DNA from: Hydractinia symbiolongicarpus
Taxonomy: Eukaryota > Cnidaria > Hydrozoa > Anthoathecata > Hydractiniidae
NCBI RefSeq assembly: GCF_029227915.1
Contig: NC_079884.1
Location: 14,508,001-14,572,000, forward strand
Reading direction: 5' to 3'
Length of the DNA stretch: 64,000 bases
Of this stretch, positions 37,549-46,940 are shown in pieces. A program made the translations under genes and the position numbers. The notes below the pieces were generated by a model. The model made no database searches. It saw only the letters and a program-made list of their open reading frames with translations, and was not told the DNA's origin. Each line of letters begins with the position of its first letter. Within the stretch, counting starts at the first letter, position 1.

Positions 37549-37803
37549 CGTGGCCTTGTGGTTATAGAGTTCGCTTCGTAATCACAAGGTCCGTGGTTCG
37601 GTTCACAGCGCGGGCATGTTTAGCAAGTGTCTTTACTACAGCTACGGGTCAACCCGTGCCATGTGAGGGAAAATTGGGTAGGTAATGCCGGTGTATACAT
37701 GTATACATCCCGAACACAGGACCCACATTGATAACAGTGTTTCAAACACTGAAGTGGCTATGTCCTGTATAAATATTCGGAATAATAATAATAATAATAA
37801 TTA
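37549..37803 (+). repeat. tRNA-derived SINE with (AAT)n tail
   Basis: The head GCGTGGCCTTGTGGTTATAG (A-box-like) with GTGGTTCGGTTCAC (B-box-like) is followed by a 130-bp body containing the palindrome GTATACATGTATAC. The element ends in (AAT)n at about 37783-37803. The complete head-body-tail structure makes this the clearest SINE here. Confidence 0.75.
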
Positions 37804-39011
37804 CAAAATTCGCAAAATTGAAAACACAGATCAGACAGACCATTAAATTGGTACTTAAATACCCTAAGTGGAAAAATAATATATTAATTTTTTTTGATTT
37901 TTTTTTACATTTTCTGTAATAGCTATCAGATTAAATTCTACAGGGAAGATGGGTAGTCAAAGATGTAATTCCATGAATTCTAATTGGTGGTAACATCGTT
38001 ACAGATGGTTAAGACATTCACTTAAAACATTAACAACGGGTTTTTACTCTTTCCGGACAAACATAACAAGGGGAAAAGAAAAACAATAGTTTAGAGGAAT
38101 TTTATCAGAAAAAAAGTGAAAAGAGGCGACGTTTCCAATGAACGCAGTGATCTGGTTTCTTTTCGGATATTGCATTGCAAACAAGTTTTAGAATTCATGT
38201 CTTAACAGCAATTGTACTGGTGTTAGTTACCCCTGCCTTTAATTGAAGTTGATGTAGATTTGTATCCAACTTATCGTTAATTTTAGTGTGCTGATTCTCC
38301 ATGGACTTTGCAGCTATCATCTCAGCAATAGTTGAAGTCGCGAGCAGTGTTTTATTTTGCATTTTTTTTATCGCTTGGCATAGAATACGTTCAATCTTCG
38401 ATTCGATATCTAGCAGCCATAGTTAACGTTTACAAGCTTAGAATGCCGAACAAGAGAGAGCATTTACAACAATACCAAAAATTTTATATTCTTGTTCATG
38501 CGCATGCGTATGAAAACGCCCTTTTACTTTCAACTTCTTAGCTATCTATCTATGTCAGAAAACAACTTACAATTGGAAATGGAAATGAAATAGATCGACT
38601 TGCAGTGTTGTTTTTCGAACTTTAAATTATTAATCTTTTAATTTAACCTCGTCCCCAGGAATTTGTTAGTTTCAGCATAGTCATAAGGTTTAACTGCTCG
38701 TATAACCTAAAACATCCCCTCTCCCGTTGAAAAATTGAGACAGCATTATATAAAATTTTCAAAAAGCATAAACTGGCCGATTCTGAAGGATGTGGAAAGG
38801 CTACTTGTGCCTGTGTAGGCTTGTCCCGACACATTTAGTAACTACGTCAGGTATTACAAACGCATGAAAATATTTATTGTAAAGAATTGCAGATCTAACG
38901 TTGGAGCAAGCTATTTGTGACGACGCATACTGCCAAAGCAACCTGTCATTTTGTTACATGAAACAATTTTATTATTTGGACCATCAAAGGATGTTTATGT
39001 AACATTGTATG

Positions 39012-39164
39012 ACTAGTCGTTAAGCCCGTGGAAAAATCCACGGGTTGCCCGTCTTTTTTATACCGCATTGCGTGCGTCCTGCTACCTGCGCAGCTAAGCT
39101 ACCATTTTGCGTGACAGACAGACGGACGGACGGACAGACGTATACGGGTATTATAATATAGATA
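39012..39164 (+). repeat. ACTAGT-hairpin family repeat, best-preserved short copy
   Basis: It begins ACTAGTCGTTAAGCCCGTGG, with the hairpin CCCGTGGAAAAATCCACGGG, then TACCATTTTGCGTGACAGAC and a GACGGACG run. It ends CGTATACGGGTATTATAATATAGATA. The ends are shared with the 731-bp element at 50135-50865. Confidence 0.7.
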
Positions 39165-39409
39165 ACTACTTAAATTCCGAAATATAGGTTCATGTCCAAT
39201 GTATTTTTGCTACGTGTATGTACTTACATGGGTGTATGTGACCTTCTTTTGTCATGGGTACAATAACATCAGTATGTATAATGTTGTTCAGGAGATCGCC
39301 ATGGTATGTAGGTATTGTTGGTTAGTTTGACTTCTTTGTATGATTAGGCGTTTACGTGTGGTGAAACTGAATTACGTTGTTGTACCATGACATTGATACA
39401 ACAAGGTTG

Positions 39410-39480
39410 CACCCTCGTTCCAAGGGTTTTTTGACTTCTTGATATGAACAAAAAGACAAAAAAACCAGGGGACGAGGGTG
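39410..39480. repeat. Hairpin MITE-like repeat, CCTCGTCCCC type
   Basis: CACCCTCGTTCCAAGGGTTT at the left and the inverted CACCCTCGTCCCCTGGTTTT at the right form a 23-bp imperfect stem around a short loop. It belongs with 5093-5186. Confidence 0.55.
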
Positions 39481-40233
39481 AAAAAGCTTTCACAATAAAT
39501 TATTGTTCCATTCTCTTTTACTTGTATTAAAGCAAGACAGTTGTGCATTTATTCGATGATGAACGTGCTTTTAAATTGTTTGCTTTTAAAATAATTTCCG
39601 TTCCTATGAGATCTCTTTACTTCGGTTTAATAGGGAGTCAATAGCGAAACACAAGACTGTGTTGAATTTTGCAACGGCATGCTAAGACATGCAGGAAGAA
39701 GGAAAACAGACTGCTTGGCAGGATCTTTTGTAGTTTAACTGGGAAATTCTTCATTATGAAAAACATTTTTACAATGAGGAAAAAGGTTTTTCACAAGAAA
39801 GATGTACGCTAAGTACCACCAATTCCAAGTAATCATTCTTGCATGCAGTGCTGAAGCAGTCATCAAATCGTATTCGATTCTCAATTTGTTATTTCGTTGC
39901 ACGATAAAAATCACTTGTTTTACACAACTTGAATATTATCTAAACTAAAAATACCATCTCTATTTTCTCCTAGATTATTACAACAAAGCTAAAAAAATAT
40001 TGTCCCATGAATGTGTATGTCAGTCCTTGCATGCTATATCCTATTTTCCGTGAAAGCACACGATTGCTTCAAATAAGGTTACCTTTTTTTGAATATTTGG
40101 AAGGGATTGGGAATCTTGATATATTTGTAGATTGTAGTCTAATGTAATATGTGATTCAACAAATGTGGACATGCAACTTACTGAGAACAAACAACATCAA
40201 GATGGAGATGCTATCATATCATATGACATGATA

Positions 40234-40467
40234 AGGCAGAGATGGTGGGGTGATAGCGCATTCGACTTGTAATCATAAGGTTACAGGTTCGAGTCCCCAC
40301 GCCGGTGCACTTAAAGTTTCCAACCCATTTAGAGTTATCTACTGACCGCGAACCGACTTGTGCGTCAGGCAAGCAAGTTAGAGCAATGCTACAAGTATCT
40401 CTGGCGGTAATGCAACATAGTCACAGTCTGATGAAGAGCCAGCCGTTATAAAATAAAAACTTATTTA
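40234..40467 (+). repeat. tRNA-derived SINE (Thr-tRNA-like head)
   Basis: The head has GGGGTGATAGCGCATTCGAC and GGTTCGAGTCCCC, with CTTGTAA in the anticodon-loop position (anticodon TGT). The body ACTTGTGCGTCAGGCAAGCA continues to an AT-rich end near 40467. The same family lies on the minus strand at 4449-4815. Confidence 0.75.
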
Positions 40468-40617
40468 TTCACTCACTCATTTACTTAGATTATATCCAGT
40501 AGGTAAGTTATTATTTCGTTGCTTGAATATAACTAAAGATATATTTGCACATAGAAAAAACACGTTTCATTTTAAATTTACTATTTATTATCCATGAAAT
40601 GAAAAATAGTAATTGAT

Positions 40618-40715
40618 TTCCGCCGGCGAGGGCGGAATCTTTAAAATCGCCTGGGAAGATAGAGAGATAGATAGATAGAGACAGCCCAGAGCCTGGACGC
40701 CTAAAACTTATCCAG
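40618..40715 (+). repeat. Dispersed repeat, copy 1 (GGCGGAATCTTTAAAATCG)
   Basis: TCCGCC, GGCGGAATCTTTAAAATCG, a GATA/GAGA run and a CCTGGACG segment occur in the same order at 44983-45065. The two copies lie on either side of the SWIM/YqaJ gene. Confidence 0.6.
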
Positions 40716-40937
40716 GCTAAAGCCTAAATTTTCGTTTTGACACATTTAGTTCTGAGAACGAGGCTATATTGCGTTTTAAACTAATAGAAATATATATACA
40801 AAGGGTAATTCCCTCCCACCCAGGGAATTTATTTAGGTAGCCAGAAAGTTTCATGTTGGTGAAAAGCAGTTTGCTGATTGAATTGATTTATTGGTAACTA
40901 GCTATATATTTGATACTGTGAATTCTCGGATCCGGGC

Positions 40938-41046
40938 TGACGTCACACCGCTGAAGATTGGCCAATCTTCGCGCATGCGCGAGTAACTGCAGTGAAAACA
41001 AACGTTTTGCGCTAGCTGTGGAAAGCTTTTTTCACTGCAGTTTACT
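40938..41046 (+). promoter_or_regulatory. Cluster of palindromes before the SWIM/YqaJ gene (CRE, 18-bp and 10-bp palindromes, inverted repeat)
   Basis: TGACGTCA (CRE) lies at 40938-40945, the perfect palindrome GAAGATTGGCCAATCTTC (two CCAAT boxes head to head) at 40953-40970, and GCGCATGCGC (NRF1-like) at 40971-40980. Then ACTGCAGTGAAAA near 40986-40999 is repeated inverted near 41030-41043. All fall within about 130 bp of the ATG, and CpG content is locally high. A core promoter is the simplest reading. Alternatively part of it is a transposon end. Confidence 0.5.
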
Positions 41047-41068
41047 GTAAGAGAAGGTCTATGACACA

Positions 41069-42760
41069 ATGAGTTACAACATTGAAGAAATAAGTGTCGA
41101 AGCGAAAACAAGATATTTTAATAAGCTAAAAATTGTTAATTTGGATACTTGTCCATACCAATTGTCAGCAGATGCTTGGATCAACGATCCTTCGAAGTGG
41201 CCAAACTTGGAGTACCCTGAGGTTTATGATTACTTGGTAAACACCCCTGGCGTTTTTACAAGAGAAGCTATGAAGAGTCGAAAAAGTTTGAAAGCCCACA
41301 ATCAATTTGTTAGTGGATGGGTTAGAACTGTGTTTTTCTTTAAGAAAGACAAAACATGGCCATATATTTTACTGAAGGCAGAAGTTATGCCTTCTCAAAG
41401 AGTAAATGAGGATCCTCACATACCCTGGATCATTGTGGACATAAAAAATGTTAATGTTCTTTCTGCCCACTGCACATGTATGGCTGGGCTTGGTGAGTCA
41501 TGTAGTCACATAGGGGCTTTGTTATTTAAAATCGAGGCTGCTGTTCGTGCTGGATTCACTAAGAAAGCATGTACTGAAGAAGCATGTAAGTGGAATGTCG
41601 ATTTTGTCAAAAAAGTTGCACCGAAGAAGATTTCTGACATTAAATTTTATTCAGAGAAGGCTGTTGAGAACTTTAAGAAAAACAATCGTAGCAGTAATAA
41701 ATTTCCTGGTAGTAATGTTCCACCAACTGATGAAGAAAAGGCAAGGTTTTTATCAAAACTGTCTAAATTGGACAAAAAATCCATTGTTTTGCATACATTC
41801 TCTGATTTTTATAAACCATTCGTGCCAATATATGAACCACCTAGAAGAGCCAAGTTACCAAAGTCATTGAGAACGCTATTTAGCAGTAACAACATTGATA
41901 AAGATGGTGACGAGTTACAACAAATGTCAAGAGATATTTATAATAACATGACTTTGTCAGCAGAGGTTGTTGATTACATTTACAACTCAAGTACGAAACA
42001 ATCGAAAAGTTTTATTTGGCATGAGATACGTGTTGGCAGAATTACTGCATCAAAAGTATATGATGTTCTCCACACTAACTTGGAAACTCCATCAGAGTCC
42101 CTAATCAAAAGGATTTGTAAAATTTCATCTGTTGTATCCACCACTGTATCCTCTTTACGTTGGGGCCTTGACCATGAGAAACATGCTGTCGCTGATTTTT
42201 TAAAACGTAGTAACCATTTAAATGCAAAGATTGTTGATTGTGGGTTGAAACTTGTACCAGAACGGACGTATATTGGGGCTACACCTGATGGAATATTCAC
42301 ATGTGATTGTCATAAGGAAGAAAAGTTAATTGAAATCAAGTGCCCGTACAGTTATCGCAACATTGTTTCCTTCGCTGCTGCTGTATCTGACAACAAATTT
42401 GTTATGAATTCTGAAGGAAAGTTGAAAAAAGAGCACAGGTATTACTATCAAGTACAGTTTCAAATGTTTGTTTTCAATTGCAAAAGCTGTTTTTTTATTG
42501 TGTGGACTCCACATTGGTTACATGCTGTTGAGGTTTTGTTTGATGTGAACTTCATCAATTTGAATATGGACAAAGTTGAACAGTTTTATCTCCGACACAT
42601 TATACCAGAGTTATTGACAAGAAGACTAGAGCGTAAAGTTGTTAAAGCTCCACCTCCTCCTCCTCAAGCAAATGCAAGTGAAAAATTGTATTGTCTCTGT
42701 CAGACACCCATCGTACTTCTGTTGTTGGTGTGCAGAAATTGTCGTCGACTGCTTCGGTAA
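41069..42760 (+). CDS. SWIM zinc-finger and YqaJ-like nuclease domain protein
   Basis: The 563-residue frame has a SWIM zinc finger (Cys135, Cys137, Cys145, His147 in CTCMAGLGESCSH). A YqaJ/lambda-exonuclease-type fold follows, with RVGRITAS at 321-328, Glu370 in WGLDHE, Asp407 in ATPDG, Glu422 and Lys424 in IEIKCPY, and the downstream YYYQVQFQM helix. These are the metal-binding residues of this nuclease family, so the core looks catalytically competent. A proline run precedes CLCQT, which resembles the start of a C-terminal PHD-type finger. The finger is then incomplete: the frame ends at CRRLLR and overlaps a good donor (GGTAAGATT), so a further exon, or a frameshift, is likely. An upstream ATG at 41061 makes a three-codon uORF whose TGA overlaps the start. 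Such proteins are common in cnidarians and may be transposon-derived. Confidence 0.82.
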   Translation: MSYNIEEISVEAKTRYFNKLKIVNLDTCPYQLSADAWINDPSKWPNLEYPEVYDYLVNTPGVFTREAMKSRKSLKAHNQFVSGWVRTVFFFKKDKTWPYILLKAEVMPSQRVNEDPHIPWIIVDIKNVNVLSAHCTCMAGLGESCSHIGALLFKIEAAVRAGFTKKACTEEACKWNVDFVKKVAPKKISDIKFYSEKAVENFKKNNRSSNKFPGSNVPPTDEEKARFLSKLSKLDKKSIVLHTFSDFYKPFVPIYEPPRRAKLPKSLRTLFSSNNIDKDGDELQQMSRDIYNNMTLSAEVVDYIYNSSTKQSKSFIWHEIRVGRITASKVYDVLHTNLETPSESLIKRICKISSVVSTTVSSLRWGLDHEKHAVADFLKRSNHLNAKIVDCGLKLVPERTYIGATPDGIFTCDCHKEEKLIEIKCPYSYRNIVSFAAAVSDNKFVMNSEGKLKKEHRYYYQVQFQMFVFNCKSCFFIVWTPHWLHAVEVLFDVNFINLNMDKVEQFYLRHIIPELLTRRLERKVVKAPPPPPQANASEKLYCLCQTPIVLLLLVCRNCRRLLR

Positions 42761-43249
42761 GATTATATTTTGATACCCAAATTCTGAAACATTACTAAAT
42801 TTAGCAAGCTTAAGAAGTGGACATGCCATAGCTTTCAGAAACCAGAGAATAATGTGATGTGAGTGCTAATAAGCTGCATATACCGTAAAAGGTGCAGGTA
42901 ACACCACTGTTTGCACACAGAATTTATGTCAACTTTACTTTGTCTATCAACGAGCCTTTCATCATAGTGGAAAACTGTACGACATAAAGCCTCTCATACC
43001 CCAAAAGTCCTGCACATAACTTTAACGAAAAGCATTTAAAAATCTAGGGCAGTTCTTAAAATATCAAATTTCAAAAACTTGCATGAGCACATAGGAAATT
43101 GACATGTTTTTCACAGGTGTAAATATTTTTTTATAATATATTAAAGATAAAAATGGACTATGCAACATTAATTCAAGAATAATTTCAGAGTGAAACTTTT
43201 CAAGCAGGTTTTTGTGTGGTATATAAAATATATGAGTAGGATGTCACAC
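42761..43249. other. 3' flank of the SWIM/YqaJ gene
   Basis: AT-rich sequence with no recognisable exon. If the donor at the end of the ORF is used, the next exon is not evident here. Confidence 0.35.
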
Positions 43250-43610
43250 TCATTGCTTTTTTGCTGAGACGTTGAAAGACAGAGATCGATAGAACGTTTA
43301 CACAAGCACCAGTGTCTATTTTATACGTAATCATTGTATTGCATATTTTGCCGTTCGCTGGGCACAGAATTTGCATTTCATGACTTCTTTGCTTTTTTGA
43401 CGATGGATCATCTGATTGATATCAGAATTAGCAGTTGATGACGATTGAGTTGAGTCAGGCTTGTTGTGAGAATAGACTTAGTTTGCAACTTTGATACCGC
43501 ACTAGCTCTGCAGTTGGATAGTACTTTTTCAAATGTGATGTCGTTTTCGCAGAGTAGGCGTTCTTTAAATTTTTTGTCTCTTAAACCGATATCGAACGTG
43601 TATTCCATAG
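43250..43610 (-). pseudogene. Gypsy-like LTR retrotransposon remnant (gag C-terminus to protease)
   Basis: On the minus strand, 43608-43408 encodes a gag-like helix (GLRDKKFKERLL, then a Cys-Arg-Ala pattern). A CKFC half zinc knuckle follows near 43390. In another frame near 43325-43250 is the aspartic-protease motif DTGA preceded by a basic/hydrophobic residue pair and followed by VNVL. The order gag, zinc knuckle, protease is that of Ty3/gypsy-type elements. Frames are broken, no reverse transcriptase or LTR is seen, and it is a dead fragment. Confidence 0.6.
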
Positions 43611-44980
43611 ACTTTAAAGGAAAAGACTCCTGTTAGGTAGAAGACCTTATATTTAGTAAGAAGTTGGGAATTATGAAACTTTTTCGTACAAAAAATTACA
43701 TTTTATAATTGAGACTTGAAAAAGAAACTTTTCGTTTTTCGGGAAGTCGGCTGTACGAGGTTTGTGCCCTGGGTCCATTGAACGTTGATGGCTGGTCCGT
43801 TAAATTATTGAATTATAAAAGATTGAAATCGATTGCCACACATTGGACACACATGCGTCTTCGTGGTTCTGGGTGATTCTGGTAGCTTTTATTGTACTTT
43901 CTGTTTTTTCACATTTTAGGGAACCAGTCCCAAATTGTTCTATGATACAAAACATGTTGGCACGATTTCATTGAACTAATTTTGACCCAACAATTCACAA
44001 TTTCAAGCGTCATTCAAACGTGATTTGCATGTGAAGATTTGTTGACAGAAGCGGTTAAAAAAAAGATGGAACAATGATGAAACGGAAGAGCTTGCTGATT
44101 TGCTCGATTACCACTTTTCGTTGGATCCGTTTGAAATAAGAATATATTCATTAAATACAGATTATGAATTGAAATAAAAAATACTTGTAATAGCCTAATT
44201 TGTAAAGTATTTTTATATAATTCAGATTGACTTTCATGGTAAAAAATCTCACGATTAGGGATTGGTCTAGTCTGAAATGTCTAAAAATGTGTAAATTGTT
44301 ATCTTTTTCGTTTAACAAGATGAATTATTATTTTCCTTTTAAAATTTAATTTTGAAGTATAATATCGTTGTTCTTTGTTTAATAGCGTCCATTTTACATT
44401 TCTAATAGTTGTCAACCATTTTTTTTTGTGAAAACGAAAGTGAAATGTATGGTGTAGAAAAGCTCAAAATTTTAGTAGTAAAAAAAGTGGCAGCTACTAA
44501 CTTATACGATAGAACGCTTTAGGCAAAACTTTGCGTCAGAATGTTCCTGTACTGGTAAATTGTGAGCTAGCCATCCGGGGTTTTGTGCACCTTGCCGTCT
44601 GTTTAGGCTGCCCCGGGTAGAAACCAAAGGCGAGATAGTAGTCTATGGTCATCCTTCTTTAGTTTTAAAATAAAAAAATGTTAAATTTTCTTTTATTGGG
44701 ACACTAAAACAAGATAATAGGGAGTGAGGTCAATATCGATGACGTCATAATGTTATGCCGCAGGTGCTTTTTTTAAAAAAAATTTTTGGAACATGCGCAC
44801 ACTTTTTTTCCTTAAAATCGCGGTTTGAACGACCGTATTAAAAGCAACAAAAGCAAGCACGAGGAACCTGCGTACCCACTTCTGTATCTTCAACAGACGG
44901 ACCTAGGAAAAACGGAAACCTCACAAGAGCTTATGAGTGTGGCGGGAATTGTTAAAGCCGGTCGACTTCCTATATCTTTT
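43611..44980. other. Intergenic
   Basis: A C2H2-finger-like HVCPMCGNRF is readable on the minus strand near 43830-43870, but it is isolated. A 40-codon open stretch ends at about 44177 on the plus strand (NDETEELADLLDYHFSLDPF). Neither can be assigned. They may be further fragments of mobile elements. Confidence 0.3.
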
Positions 44981-44982
44981 GA

Positions 44983-45065
44983 TATCCGCCAGCGAAGGCG
45001 GAATCTTTAAAATCGGCTGAGGAGATAGAGAGATAGATAGAGACAGCGCGGCTAGGCTGGACGTT
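44983..45065 (+). repeat. Dispersed repeat, copy 2 (GGCGGAATCTTTAAAATCG)
   Basis: Same arrangement as 40618-40715: TCCGCC, GGCGGAATCTTTAAAATCG, a GATAGAGAGATAGATAG run, then a GGCTGGACG segment. Confidence 0.6.
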
Positions 45066-45149
45066 TAGCGAGGCTAAAATGACTTTTAAGCCAATAAGAA
45101 TCCTAACAGTGCAACAACTTGTTTTATTATCCAATGAACAATACTTTAT

Positions 45150-46940
45150 TTTAAATTTTATATGCTATCGAAAGATAACGCTTGTGCAGTGTAGCATAAT
45201 GAAGATCGTCTTATAATGCGCCATCTTTGATGTTATTAACGTTTCCCTTTAATAATTACGTCATTTCCTTCTGTACAATTTTGCAAGCACGTGGACTAAA
45301 GCTATATTCAGCAGAACTAATTAATTATTCACGATTTTTAATTTAAAGAGGAATTGTTGAGACTGAATATTTTTGGTGAAAGATAATGTATTATAGCTAT
45401 AAAATCGTGACAAGTGTGTTGCAAAAGAAAAAAGAATATGTAGCCTTATGAAAATAACCTTTCGTAACTGATTATGTAAAAAAAAAAATCCTGCCACCTT
45501 TAAAGATATTTTCCAAGTTGTTTTTCAGAAAAAAAGAGAAAATAGATAAATTTTCAGCCTTGCCATTGGTCTTATTTTGTTTTTATTGTTCATCAATTTT
45601 CAGGTTTATTATTTTTTTTTAAATTGTTTTTATAAAGAAATGAAGTTTATGTAAGTTAAGTCAGCTATGATTTACAGTTACAATAATAATCAAAAATTTA
45701 AATTTAAAATTTTAGAATATTCAATGATTTTGTTCCCCCATACTTCTCAGTCCTCTTTAAAGTTCCGTACTTTTTCAGATTATTGCTAATGGCGGAAATC
45801 TTTACGCCGCAGGGCTTCTTGTTTTAATTAAAATTCACAATACAATCATAGTATTATTATGGCATTATATTTATTACCAAACACAGTCAAGACATTGGTT
45901 GCCTGTGATCGTAGCTAAAACACGTAAGTACTATCGAAGTACCTTCTTTTAAGAAATTAACAAGTCAAGAAATTAACGCAAATTAAATTAACGGTCGTGA
46001 AGTTAACGCTGTTCAATGAAATTATTTTGAAAAAGGCATTTAATTAACGAGGCTGAGCGAGGTTTTTTTCAAAAAATGCATTTAATTAACGCGAATTTGA
46101 GAAGGAAGAGAAAAAAAGAAATGCGAGCATTTCTTAACAGTAAGTAACTTTTTTCGTATCATATGAACTTGTAATTTTACAATTTTGATCTGGCTATTTG
46201 CTTCTCTGGCGCTTTTTAACGTTTCTGTTATCCCAGCAGCCCTCTAAACAGCGGTGATGATGTAATGATCTTTTTTTAGTTGGGAAAAACTCGTAGATAC
46301 TCCTTATGAAATTGACAAGCGAAAATCAACTTTAATAGATGTCACATCACGATTGGGGTTTAGATAGTGAAGCGGTCTCCTCTATTACAAAGTGGTTTGA
46401 AAATCGAAATAAAAGTTTTCTTTGTTTGGAAAGACAATTTTAAAAATTTAAAAATTTTGAAAGAAAAGGTGCTTTCATTTAATTTTCCACTTGGATCAGA
46501 GTATAAAGATGATACGAAAGCTATTTTAAGGTGGCAGTAACCCTTTTAAAAATCGGATTTTATTTTTACATAATTAGTTACGAAAGGTTATTTTCAGAGT
46601 ATATATCCATATTTTTTCTGTTATAACACTTGTCACGATTTTATGGCTAAAATACTATTATCTTTCACCAAAAATATTCAGCCTCAACAACTCCTCTTTA
46701 AAATAAAAATCATGAATAATTAATTATTCTGCCGAATACAGTTTAAGTCTACGCGCTTGCGAAATTGTACAGAAAGAAATGACGTAGTTATTAAAGAGAA
46801 ACGTTAATAATCACAAAAATGGCGCATTTAAATTTAAGACGATCTTCTTTATGTAGCATAAAGAAGATCGTCTTAAATTTACTGCTGCTGCACGAGCTTT
46901 AACTGCTGCACGAGCTTTAACTTCCGATAGCATTTTCGTT
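45150..46940. mobile_element. Element bounded by about 400-bp inverted repeats
   Basis: The left arm (about 45150-45545) and right arm (about 46535-46940) are inverted copies with roughly 80% identity by eye, sharing TGCTATCG, GAAGATCGTCTTA, AATGCGCCAT, TTTTTGGTGAAAGATAAT and TAACCTTTCGTAACT. The ~1 kb interior has no convincing ORF. It holds ATTAACG-rich sequence and AT-rich spacer. The right arm carries a tandem duplication CTGCTGCACGAGCTTTAA (46882-46918) and a perfect hairpin. A foldback or non-autonomous long-TIR DNA transposon is the likely class. Exact ends and target duplication are not resolved. Confidence 0.65.
46829..46881. repeat. Perfect 25-bp hairpin inside the right long inverted repeat
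   Basis: Arms 46829-46853 and 46857-46881 pair fully around the spacer TAG, with AAGACGATCTTCTTTATG as the inner part. The left long repeat has only one GAAGATCGTCTTA, so the hairpin arose on the right side only. Confidence 0.8.

Noticed and set aside
40234-40310. tRNA-Thr gene
   Set aside because: Anticodon and acceptor stems are poorly paired and the sequence continues into a body shared with the 4.4-4.8 kb SINE.
41547-41870. Second-frame 107-codon ORF in the SWIM/YqaJ gene
   Set aside because: Frame shadow of the main coding region; the SWIM and YqaJ motifs are in the other frame.
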